NCBI RefSeq assembly: GCF_027579695.1
Contig: NC_083570.1
Span: forward strand, 7,736,793 to 7,800,792
Direction: 5' to 3'
DNA from: Neoarius graeffei
Lineage: Eukaryota > Chordata > Actinopteri > Siluriformes > Ariidae
DNA: 64,000 bases
Both the position numbers and the translations under genes were made by a program. The notes beneath the pieces were generated by a model. It made no database searches. It was given only the letters and a program-made list of their open reading frames with translations, and was not told the origin of the DNA. This document shows, piece after piece, positions 55,681 to 64,000 of the stretch; the first letter of the stretch is position 1, and every line of letters begins with the position of its first letter.

Positions 55681-56122
55681 TATAAATTTTTTTCCCGGGG
55701 GGGCGTTGCATGTCAAGCACTGAGTATACACACTGCAAAAAAGTAGACTACACCACTGAAGGAGAGTGTGTGTGGACGCTGTTACTGGGAGGTGGAGTGG
55801 AGCCGTGCTGGTGTGTCCATCTACTAGGAAGTCTGTTTAGTCCTGGGGTGCCATGGTAACGGCCCGCGGGCCGGATACGGCCCGATTGGTCATCACATCC
55901 GGCCCGGTGGTTCATGAGACTTTTTTTTTTTTAAATAATAAATTAAAAATCGAATGTTTTTTGTTTTTTTTTTCGTAATGATTTTAAATCTAATGTTTCA
56001 ATTTGATTCCGTTTTCGTGTAATCCATCGGTTCGTTTTTAGCTGCTCTCTGCTTGCTGCAGCACGCGCAGGCGCAGTGACCCGGATTTAATGTAGAGTGG
56101 CGAGTTGTTGCTCGTTCACAAG

Positions 56123-56400
56123 ATGTTGTCTAAAAAGAGAAAAGTTGATTCTGAGGGTCGCATCTTTCAGGAAAAATGGAGAGAGAAATACTTTTTCTGG
56201 GAAGTAGGGGGAAAACCTGTTTGTCTGATTTGTTCGCAACAAGTGGCTGTACCGAAGGAATACAATGTCAAAAGACATCACGAGACCCACGCCGACAAAT
56301 TCACCGGGCAACGCAGGACTGGAAAGCTAAATGAGCTTGCCTCAAACCTTCAAAAACACCAAGCAGCTTTCTCAAAGTCTCGAGAGACACATGAAGGTTC
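56123..56400 (+). pseudogene. BED-finger N-terminus of hAT transposase
   Basis: Starts MLSKKRKVDSEGRIFQEKWR; the finger is CLICSQQVAVPKEYNVKRHH with ETHADKF, giving C-x2-C and two histidines. The frame is open for about 95 codons. It is joined by deletion to the C-terminal part downstream; no catalytic core. Confidence 0.85.
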
Positions 56401-56509
56401 GTTTTAATATCATACATCATCTTCAGTTCTCCTTTAATGTTAAATGCGGCTGTTTTCAAAGAGGGGTGTCTCAATATCTTTGTTGTACATTTTATTTCAT
56501 GTTGGGGCA

Positions 56510-56782
56510 GTGAAGGCGAGCTACATCAACGCGTGGGAGATCGCAAAAGTGTCCAAGCCATTTTCGGAGGGTGCATTCGTCAAGGATAAATACACATCTG
56601 TTGGAATCCAATCTTTCTATCAGTCATTGCCACCAGAGTACCCAATTATCACGGCCTTTGCCGGTAAAATACTCTGTATGTTCGGGACAACATATTTATG
56701 TGAACAGGCATTTTCAGTAATGAATATTAATAAATCGAAACTGCGTAGTCGTCTGACCCATGGACATCTCAACGATGCATGA
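56510..56782 (+). pseudogene. hAT transposase C-terminal dimerisation region
   Basis: SKPFSEGAFVKDKYTSVGIQ leads into FGTTYLCEQAFSVMNINKSK and LRSRLTHGHLNDA, the hAT dimerisation signature (CEQAFSVMN). The frame closes at 56782. Confidence 0.88.
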
Positions 56783-57513
56783 AAATAGCAACTGCCCAGA
56801 GTCTGTCCCCCAATGTCGACAAGCTGGTAAAAAGTAAAAGACTTCTGGCTTCCACATGTAAAATGTAGCTGGTATTTCTCCCCCATGTAACCTTGTGCTG
56901 TGTGCTTGAGGGGGAATAAACAGGATGGGTGTGTGGAAATATATGTGGGACTTGACCAGCAAAGTTAATGTGCCATCTGTAGTTTGTTTTTATTGGTATG
57001 TTCAGTCATATTTGGCTCTTTTAAACTAATGCTACTGGATATTTAGTCACTTGACCTATTGGTGGAATTATTTACCCTGGCACTTCTTTCTTTTGACTCG
57101 TTTAGGCCTACTTGCCAATCGTTTTAATTGGCCTAATTAGGCCTATGCATTGACATGTTTTTGATGTGCAAGATCAATAAATCTGATCTAAGTCATTTAG
57201 AGTTTACACTTGTGTTATTTGTGTCTTAGTCCATAGCATTTTTTTTTTTTTATAAATGTAGGCTACTTGCATGCTTAGACTGTCACATTTTCAGAGGGTA
57301 AATTGCTTTTGTCTGCCATCTTATTGTGCGCCTCGTTTTGAGGCTATAGCTTTACAATTCCTTTTGGGCGTATAGGCCTTCAAAAATCATATAAAATAAT
57401 GTCCTTTTGTTGAGTTAGTGTCTGGTCTTTTCAGGCCAAAAGTGTAATTCGGCCCCCAAGGTCCCACTTGAAAAAAATCTGGCCCCCGTACCAATTTCAC
57501 CCTGGCACCCCTG

Positions 57514-57881
57514 GTCTAGTCCTTCATCCTTCACCATATTCCAGTCCCCTCCCGATATTATATTTCCAGTTACATATTTAATTTTAAACTGCAAAATAAC
57601 TTCTCTAATCTCTGTAAGAAGGGTTCTGTTTTGTGCTATGTTAGCGTCCATAAACATTTCCTAAAATTAGTGTAGAATTGTCTATTTGGAGTACGCATAT
57701 TACCCAATGGCTATTGTTACTACTTTTGGTGGCAATTATTTTCCCGAGTGAGATATTGAGTAAAATTGCAACGCCTGCTGATCTTGATGTACCATGTGGG
57801 AAAAAAAAAAATTGCCTCCCCAAAGAGTTGTCCAAAACTTTGTCTGATTCCTTTGAATGGGTTTCCTGAAGTAGTACACAT
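57514..57881 (-). mobile_element. L1-like LINE endonuclease fragment
   Basis: Minus strand: LLQETHSKESDKVLDNSLG and AGVAILLNISLGKIIAT (57898-57641), then IISGGDWNMVKDEG (from 57576). These are APE-type endonuclease motifs; the two parts are in different frames. A copy distinct from the L1 at 34404, because both contain the GGD(F/W)N region. Confidence 0.8.
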
Positions 57882-57954
57882 GGGCTACTGAGCAACACAG
57901 AGCGATCAGGATGCTCTCTCTCTCTCTCAGGGAGCTGATGTCACCTGGTCACAT

Positions 57955-57996
57955 GACCTGGGTTTTCCCCAAAAGTTTAGGGGAAAACCCAGGTCA
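57955..57996. promoter_or_regulatory. Hairpin upstream of BTG copy C
   Basis: Arms gacctgggttttcccc and ggggaaaacccaggtc, separated by about 9 bases; the copy A version is tighter. The CT tract 57914-57930 lies beside it. Confidence 0.8.
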
Positions 57997-58092
57997 CATG
58001 ATTCAGACAATTTCATTAGTTCAATTAGTTTAAAAGAAGACAGTTTAATTAGTTTAAATGAAAACAGTTTAATTAGTTATGTTTCAAAATCT

Positions 58093-58241
58093 GCAGCTAT
58101 ATAAGAGCCACACATCCACACAGAGCTTCAGAGCGACACAAACCTTCACAGCGAGTAACAGCGAGTTTCCAGCGATCATCAGCAACTTATCAGCAATTCA
58201 TCAGCGGCTATCAGCGGTTTAATCTTCTCCTTCCGAGTAAG
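58093..58241 (+). promoter_or_regulatory. TATA promoter and 5' UTR exon of BTG copy C
   Basis: ctgcagctatataagagcc (TATA at about 58099-58107) and the same 5' UTR exon as copies A and B. The donor is altered by a MITE insertion from ccga|gtaagt to ccga|gtaagg. Confidence 0.7.
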
Positions 58242-58244
58242 GCT

Positions 58245-58932
58245 ACGTTTACACTAGACCGTATCTGTCTCGTTTTCTTCGCGGACGCACTGTCCGTTTA
58301 CATTAACCCCCCTGAAAAAGCGGGGAAACGGGAATCCGCCAGCGTCCACGTATTCAATCTAGATCGTATCAGCTCCGGTGCTGTGTAAACATTGAGAATA
58401 CGCGAATACGCTGTGCTGAGCTCTAGCTGGCGTCTCATTGGACAACGTCACTGTGACATCCACCTTCCTGATTCGCTGGCGTTGGTCATGTGACGCGACT
58501 GCTGAAAAACGGCGCAGACTTCCGCCTTGTATCACCTTTCATTAAAGAGTATAAAAGTATGAAAATACTGCAAATACTGATGCAAATACTGCCCATTGTG
58601 TAGTTATGATTGTCTTTAGGCTTGCCATCCTTCCACTTGCAAGTAATAAGTGATCTGCGCTGGGATCTCACACACAGCGGCTCAGTCCCGAATCGTGGCT
58701 TGTTCACTTCACTCGCGCGCTCTGTGAGCTGCGCAGGGCCGGAGTGCGCACCCTCCAGAGGGCACTCGCTGTTCAGGGCGGAGTGATTTGGAGCGCAGGA
58801 TGCCTGCGGAGCCGAGCGTATCCGCGTATTGGTGTTGCTGTGTGCACGGCTAACGGTTTTAGTGTCAACGCGAATCGTTTTAAGAACGTTAATCTGATGA
58901 TCCGCTGATTCGACGTAATGTAAACGTAGCCT
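58245..58932. mobile_element. MITE in the 5' UTR intron of BTG copy C, PIF/Harbinger-like
   Basis: The left end is ggctacgtttacactaga and the right end complements as ggctacgtttacattacg. The flanks taa/tta are compatible with a 3-bp TWA duplication with one change. About 0.69 kb, non-coding, G/C-richer than the surroundings, with further paired words 'cgcgaatacgctg' and 'gcgtatccgcgtattgg'. Absent from copies A and B. Confidence 0.75.
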
Positions 58933-59061
58933 TAGTCACCATGTACTAACTGAGTGATTTGTATTTTTTTTTAAGTTTTAATAATCTACTAACACGACAC
59001 ACACTAATCGCATGACTGTCTGTATCGTATGATATTTTGCAGTTTACGAAAATATTTCAGC

Positions 59062-59778
59062 ATGAAAGTCGAGGTGACCACAGCGGTGACCTTCATCACC
59101 GGATTACTGAGAGGAAGAGGACCTCTGTCCGAAAAACAGCTCCAACACTTCAGCCGTTCTCTGGAAGAGGCGTTAGGAGGTGAGATTAAACACCACATTA
59201 CACACCTGTGACTTCTGACAAAAGGATCCACATCATATTTAGTCTTTATTCGATCTACTTATTTTTCATTTTCACTGAAATGGACAAATACCTTTACAAT
59301 TATAGCGACTCCTTGCTGTGGTCTGAGAAAAAGGGAAAGCTTATTAGTGTGGCATTCAGTTAAAGTCAGTGATGTATAAAGACCTAGATTTAATGGCGGA
59401 CAGATGTTTATCTCGGGAGCATTAACACCGCCCAGAAATGCTGCCTTTCTCGAGAGCCTCATCCCAAGTGAATGATAGTCATGATATTCTAATAACAAAT
59501 CTATTCTTAAAACAATCTGCGAGTTGAACAGAGTTTTTAAAAGTCTGTTTTCTTTGATTCCAGAGCATTATGAGCACCACTGGTTCCCTGCCGCACCGTT
59601 CAGAGGTTCGGGATATCGATGCCTCAGAATCAATCGCAGGATGGAGCCGCTAGTAGGGAAGGCTGCTTACACCAGTGGTCTCAGCATGGAGCAGGTTCGC
59701 GCCCTCTTACCGTGTGAGCTGACAGTGTGGGTCGACCCCTACGAAGTGTCCTACCGGATCGGGAGAACGGGTCCATAG
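59062..59778 (+). pseudogene. BTG/Tob-family gene copy C, C-terminally frameshifted
   Basis: Coding exons 59062-59179 and 59564-59778. Splice sites are intact. The protein is the same as copies A and B until SYRIG; one G is lost from a run of four (near 59760), giving RTGP and a stop at 59776-59778 instead of ENGSIGVL and the ancestral stop at 59787-59789. Only the last eight residues, just past the core of box B, are replaced, so part of the APRO fold could still form. A MITE lies in the 5' UTR intron. Whether it is a dead copy or a slightly shorter active variant cannot be decided from sequence. Confidence 0.88.
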
Positions 59779-59887
59779 GTGTGCTGTAGGAGTCCACACC
59801 ACTGCCGCTGGAGACTCATCTCAACTCTGTGATGACCGTCTCCAGCTAATCTCTCAGCACATCTGGCCCACATCTGTTTGACATTTT

Positions 59888-60110
59888 AAACGATATATTT
59901 TGGTTAAGTTCCTTATTTTAACGCCTGTAAATTAATTTTTTTCATTTGTAAATATTTTGATTTATTATTTTATTACTTGTAAATATTTTGATAATTTTAT
60001 TTGTAAATATTAAGATTTTTATTATTCGTAAATATTTAGATGATATTATTTTTAGTAAATATTTTTATTAAAGATGATTAAATAAATATATTTTGATTAA
60101 AGATGATGCT
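59888..60110. repeat. A/T-rich degenerate repeats downstream of BTG copy C
   Basis: The same array as at 10590-10800 and 13975-14190, but missing the segment with 'tggatatatacgtgcagcga' present in A and B. Confidence 0.75.
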
Positions 60111-60456
60111 TCAGTTTTTTTCATAGTGTTTGTTTTACATTTGCATGATGCGTAATACAGTTTATAAATACAGTAAGTGCACATTTTCGGTGGAACTGTA
60201 GCCCATTTGTTGTTGTATAATTTCTGACCCCTCTCTCCCACATCCATCAGTGGAAAGGGTCCATCAGAGGGCCACACTGATCCACTCCTACCAGTGACAG
60301 ATCCACTGCCTTATCAGTGTTGCTGCTATGAGAATGGTCACCCAGCCAAACAAGTTAACAAGCAGATTTAAAAGGGCAACATTTAATTCGAGGCAAAAAG
60401 GGCAGGGGCTCAAGCACCCCTAAAGCCCTATGTGTGCACGTGCCTGGTTGTGTATT

Positions 60457-60558
60457 AATTTTATCAATCAGATCCTTTTGTTCTTGTTTCCTTATCCGTG
60501 AAAGTGTTTGACCCATGACAACTGCTATTTGTTTGACCTTAAACCATTCCCACACGTT
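60457..60558 (-). mobile_element. L1 ORF2 linker fragment, block copy C
   Basis: Third copy of the WEWFKVKQIAVVMG fragment, with the same flanks as in A and B. Confidence 0.7.
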
Positions 60559-61818
60559 AGGATCTATATGATTGTAGTCAGCAGTGAATTTCAGTTATTT
60601 CAACAGGTAAAAAAGGACTAAGCGGCTACAATCTATCAAATATCTATTAAAGTTATGACTGTTTGATGCAGATAAAAGCTGCTCTAGACTTTGACTATAA
60701 ACTGCGATATACAGCTTTAAGACGCTGTTTATCTACTTTAGAAGTTTGTGCCTTTTTGAAATGGACACTATTTGTGCTGGAATTTATGGACAGCAACGTT
60801 TGTCTGGTTGATTTTTATTCGACTAATTTAACATGAATTCGTTGTTCACAGTGTAGAATTATCAGGGGAAAAATAGGGTGCGATACTGAGTTCAATCTTT
60901 TCAAATGTTACCCATCAACAATACTGGAAATGCCTAATGGATGTGAATTATCACAAAGAATGATGCATGCACTGATGGCTGGCTTGTTTAAATTGCTCGC
61001 AAACTCGCTTTATAAGCAGCTTCAATAAACATTTATATTCTAATATGCGGAGTAGTTAGAAAAGTTCCCGGCGGCGGCGAGTTGACACAGTGCTGTCATA
61101 TACACTTGGCTTTGTTTCTTCCCTTCTGAGCGTCGGTCAGGCTCTCTCTGGAGGGCGGAGCCACATCTGGCGCGTCTTCCGGTTGCCTGTCGGCGCTGTC
61201 TGGCAGCGTCACGTGCGGGGGAAGGGGCGGTCAGAAACAGGGCAGTGGCGCGCTCACGTGCAATCGGTAAACTTGTGGATGGGTAAAGCTTGAATTCAGA
61301 TGATGAAATAAAAAGTTATGAGTGGGTTAGCATTTATAAATTCCAATGTAGATTAAAATAATGTCTATCTATTGTGTTGCATTGAACTGGAATAGCCCTT
61401 TATGTGCTGTTCAGCACAGTGAAAATGACAGCGCCATGAAAACCTAAATGATGTCCAGATTCTGGAATGCGAGTAAAATATTGATGCGTTTGATATTTTG
61501 CTTAAATTAAGTGACGTCAACTCACCTTTGTTTATATAGTGCTTTACACATAATGCAGTATATAGTGTGTGACAGAGAGAGAGATGCTTATGGAACTGAT
61601 CAGCCTACAAATAAAAATTTATTTTCTTTATCATCTTTTCTCGATAAAGAAAAAGATTCCACGTTGCTTTGAATGTGATTGGTTGAAGTGGCTCTCATCA
61701 AGAAAACTGGCCAATGACAACTGTGCGCGCGCCTTCTTTTTTGAAAATCCGTCAGTTGGATCCGGCAGAGCGATCGGTAGATCTCTATGGCTCTGGATAC
61801 GGCGCGAGCGTCAGTCGG

Positions 61819-62734
61819 CAGTGTTGCCAGATTGGGCGGTTTTGAATTCTACTTTGCGGGCGTAAAATGGCTTGGGCTGGTTGACAAAAATTGGGCGGGT
61901 TTGACGTTACTTCGGCGGGTTTTTATCAGATGTTTATATAGTTTCACTCCCACTAGAAAGCAGAGATGGGAGAGAATGTAAACACCTAAGCCGAATGATG
62001 TTCTTGAATATGCGAAGGAAATCAGGAAAAACAGCTCTCTTTGGTCAACTTTGGCAAGTCAGAGACCTAGTTTACCCAGCACCCCTTAGGTATTTTAAAC
62101 AACCAAAATCGAGCATTGGCCTAAATTAATCATTAACAATAAACATTAATCTCATTCAGTATTATTTAAACAAAAAAATGTCGATGTAACTGTAAGACTA
62201 ATATGAATGTGTGTAATGTAGTGCAGAAACTGAACTCATAAACTAGTAAATAAGAATGATGCAATCCATTCTCCATTTTGTCTTCTCATGTTACATTCAG
62301 CCATGCATCGGAGCCTAACTTTTTTTTTTTTAATTGAAGTATATAAAACAGGTACAATCTAACAAATCCACAAAAATCAGGATAACAGATGAAGAAAATA
62401 CATGGATGTAGACAAAAATAAATTAAGCAGAATAACTAGGCCTATAAAATTAATAAAACAAACAGGATAAATATGATATGCATCGTAGCCTAACATAGCC
62501 AACATAATATTATGCGTGTGCGCCACCTACTGGTGCATGTAGGATTCAGAACACAGCAGATGATTGCAGAGTTATAATCTGATTGAACCACACGGAGCCG
62601 AGTACCAGACAGCAGATTCTTCACCTCCAGCACTGACGGGCTCATGGTGCTATTTGTTCGATTTACAAATAGTATACTGGACTTTAGCTGCATATTTTTA
62701 CTTTACAAGATAGGCATCAAGTCCATTTTACATT
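61819..62734 (+). mobile_element. hAT MITE (CAGTGTTGCCAGA), copy C, truncated by DIRS
   Basis: Left end at 61819, preceded by tcagtcgg; it runs to 'attttacatt' near 62734 and is cut there by the DIRS element at the same base as in copy B. It has the empty sites for the SINE (61985) and hAT (62399) of copy B. Confidence 0.88.
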
Positions 62735-64000
62735 CTACCAAATCGCAGTGACGTACTTCCGGTTAATATGAGACGCACACGCGCGCGCCGTGAGTCAGTA
62801 CAACGTTGGACGCCGTGGAGTTCAGAGCTGCCTTGTGGTCTTCCTTCCAGAGCTGCGCTTTTTTTTTTGGATTAAATTCGGTTTTATACAGGTAATTGAT
62901 ATTTATGGATATATTATATTCCTTTTCTTATAGTTTCTATGATTTTTTTTCTGTTAGAAATTTCCGACTTCTTTATGTTTTGGGAGTTGTTTTATTAATG
63001 TTAGTCACATGGACTCGTATAACTTCACGAGAGCTTTCATACCTCAGTTGGTGTAAAGCCTAACGAGGAACTTTAGGGAAGTAAGTGATAGTTCCCTTAA
63101 AAGATTCACTAAGAAGGGAAAGTAAGTGATAGTTTCCCTACAGTCTAAATTCGTAATACTGTTATTCTACTTAAAAGTCGACAATGTCATTAAAATTGGT
63201 AATAAAAAAGGGAAGTAAGTGTTAGTTCCCTAGCAAAAAAAAAAGGGGGGGAAAGTAAGTGATAGTTTCCCTACAAATGATCCACAGTCGTATGAATTTT
63301 GGGAAACACTACGTTCATAATCTTCGATCTAGCTTTGCTTCGAAGAATATTCAATGAGTGGCGTACAACTCTGCTGTACGGATGCTCCAAACGGAATTTC
63401 ATTGTTCTTTTTTGAGACAATGACAATAAATATTCAGAATCTGAATAAGACTTGTGAATTCCTATTCACACTACATATTACTTGTTCAGATTCAGAATCT
63501 GAATAAGACTTGTGAATTCCTATTCACACTACATATATTTATTACTTGTTCACGGCAATTAATATGTATGACCCAGGAACCTCAACTGAAACCACATCCT
63601 CAGAAGATTTGAAAACTTCTATATCTGCCATGTTTTCAGAGATGAAAACTGATCTGAAACAACATGTAGAACAGTTTGTTGCGACTGCCATCGAAAACTA
63701 CGCTTATAATGAAGATTTCTGGAGTGATGAAGAGGAGGAATCTGACGGGAATATCTCTAACGCAGATCTTGCTGGTGACTTAGAAAAATTTCTTTCTCAA
63801 GATAAAGATCAACAGAAAGAGAAAAATGCTGCCGCAAGCGAGTTCCAGGACCTCGCCCAGGAGTGTGCCACAAGTGAGAAAACAAGCCCACCAATCGATG
63901 ACGATCTGGTGAAGATCATAGATGGTCTCATCAATGACAAACTACCCAAAGCAAAACTCGACGAGCTTACTGACAAATATGCCAGACTGGAAAATTGTAA
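62735..64000 (+). mobile_element. DIRS-type retroelement fossil, copy C, cut by the window edge
   Basis: Leader with the four hairpin words (63075-63275), the tandem duplication (63433-63541) and the start of the gag-like frame at 63565 (MYDPGTSTETTSSEDL). Nearly identical to the copy at 22870. The rest lies beyond the window. Confidence 0.88.

Larger units (their letters stand above)
51491..55758. mobile_element. hAT element, outermost layer of the nest (CAGTGGTGTAGTCTAC ends)
   Basis: 16-bp perfect inverted ends cagtggtgtagtctac/gtagactacaccactg and the exact 8-bp duplication aaggagag (51483-51490 and 55759-55766), lying in the PRY/SPRY codons KES. Own sequence about 1.2 kb, non-coding; the rest is later insertions. 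Contains the palindromic microsatellite at 55633-55680. Confidence 0.95.
51337..55834 (+). pseudogene. Second TRIM PRY/SPRY exon, broken by a nest of transposons
   Basis: 51337-51490 encodes FCYLTLDPNTAHRLLILSEK and, further on, ERFDSWWQVLCKES, almost the same as exon 6 of the TRIM gene at 33186. A 4.27-kb insertion follows; the exon resumes at 55767 with CGRCYWEVEWSRAG and decays after about 20 codons, before another hAT begins at 55843. No RING, B-box or coiled-coil exon of this copy is in the window. A partial duplicate of the TRIM locus, not functional. Confidence 0.88.
55843..57513 (+). mobile_element. hAT element (CNGGGGTGCCA ends), internally deleted
   Basis: The left end is ctggggtgccatggt and the right end complements as caggggtgccagggt. 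Target words gtttagtc (55835-55842) and gtctagtc (57514-57521) differ at one base. It holds the N- and C-terminal parts of a transposase with the middle deleted. Subterminal 'ggcccgcgggccggatacgg' is like other fish hATs with 'ggcccg' ends. Probably older than the nest to its left, as its duplication has diverged. Confidence 0.9.
57882..62734 (+). repeat. Duplicated block, copy C, carrying BTG copy C
   Basis: Begins at 'catgggctactgagcaacac', matching the far edge of copy A (12135-12177), and runs forward like copy B. It contains hairpin, CT tract, TATA promoter, BTG gene, A/T-rich repeats, L1 linker piece (60457-60558) and the truncated hAT MITE, then DIRS. Private changes: a MITE at 58245-58932 and a coding frameshift. 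It has empty sites for both SINEs and the hAT of copy B. Confidence 0.93.

Overview
The window is vertebrate nuclear DNA, almost certainly from a teleost fish. The support is spliced genes with GT-AG introns, a fish-type TRIM gene with finTRIM-like exon sizes, tRNA-headed SINEs, CR1/L2, L1 and I-like LINEs, Tc1, hAT, piggyBac and Kolobok-type DNA transposons, a DIRS retroelement and a Gmr1-like Ty3/gypsy element. The species cannot be fixed from sequence alone; an otophysan such as a catfish is only a guess. Most of the 64 kb is nested transposable elements around two kinds of host gene.

Layout. 1-3.4 kb: I-like LINE tail with a SINE inside it, then a decayed Tc1 element. 3.4-7.85 kb: repeat fragments, a foldback element holding a Kolobok/T2-type MITE, and two weak candidate host exons. 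7.85-22.9 kb: two copies (A reverse, B forward) of a duplicated block, each carrying a small BTG/Tob-family antiproliferative gene, set head to head. Copy B has gained two SINEs and a 5.6-kb hAT element that itself holds an L2 LINE with an 857-codon reading frame. 22.9-27 kb: fossil DIRS element. 27-34.4 kb: a complete six-coding-exon TRIM E3 ligase gene (RING, B-box, coiled coil, PRY/SPRY; 549 codons). 34.4-39.8 kb: L1 LINE split by a 3.4-kb hAT that carries an LTR-like insertion. 39.8-43.7 kb: two tandem LTR-like fossils and two hAT elements. 43.7-50.1 kb: an element with short terminal repeats and a protein-coding exon, interrupted by an apparently whole Gmr1-like gypsy element with matching LTRs. 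50.1-55.8 kb: a second, broken TRIM PRY/SPRY region split by a nest of hAT, hAT, piggyBac and SINE, every layer marked by its own target-site duplication. 55.8-57.9 kb: another hAT and an L1 endonuclease fragment. 57.9-64 kb: block copy C, in the same orientation as B, with a third, frameshifted BTG gene and the start of a second DIRS copy at the same site as in B.

How it fits together. The functional candidates are the TRIM gene, which has the layout of fish antiviral-type TRIMs, and BTG copies A and B, which encode minimal APRO domains expected to bind the CCR4-NOT deadenylase. Shared and private insertions order the history: the block was duplicated, DIRS entered the lineage leading to B and C, and SINEs, a hAT and a MITE were then added separately. 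No CRISPR array, prokaryotic operon or free-standing tRNA/rRNA gene was seen. All target-site duplications, splice sites and reading frames were read by eye; family names rest on motif recognition, not on a database search.
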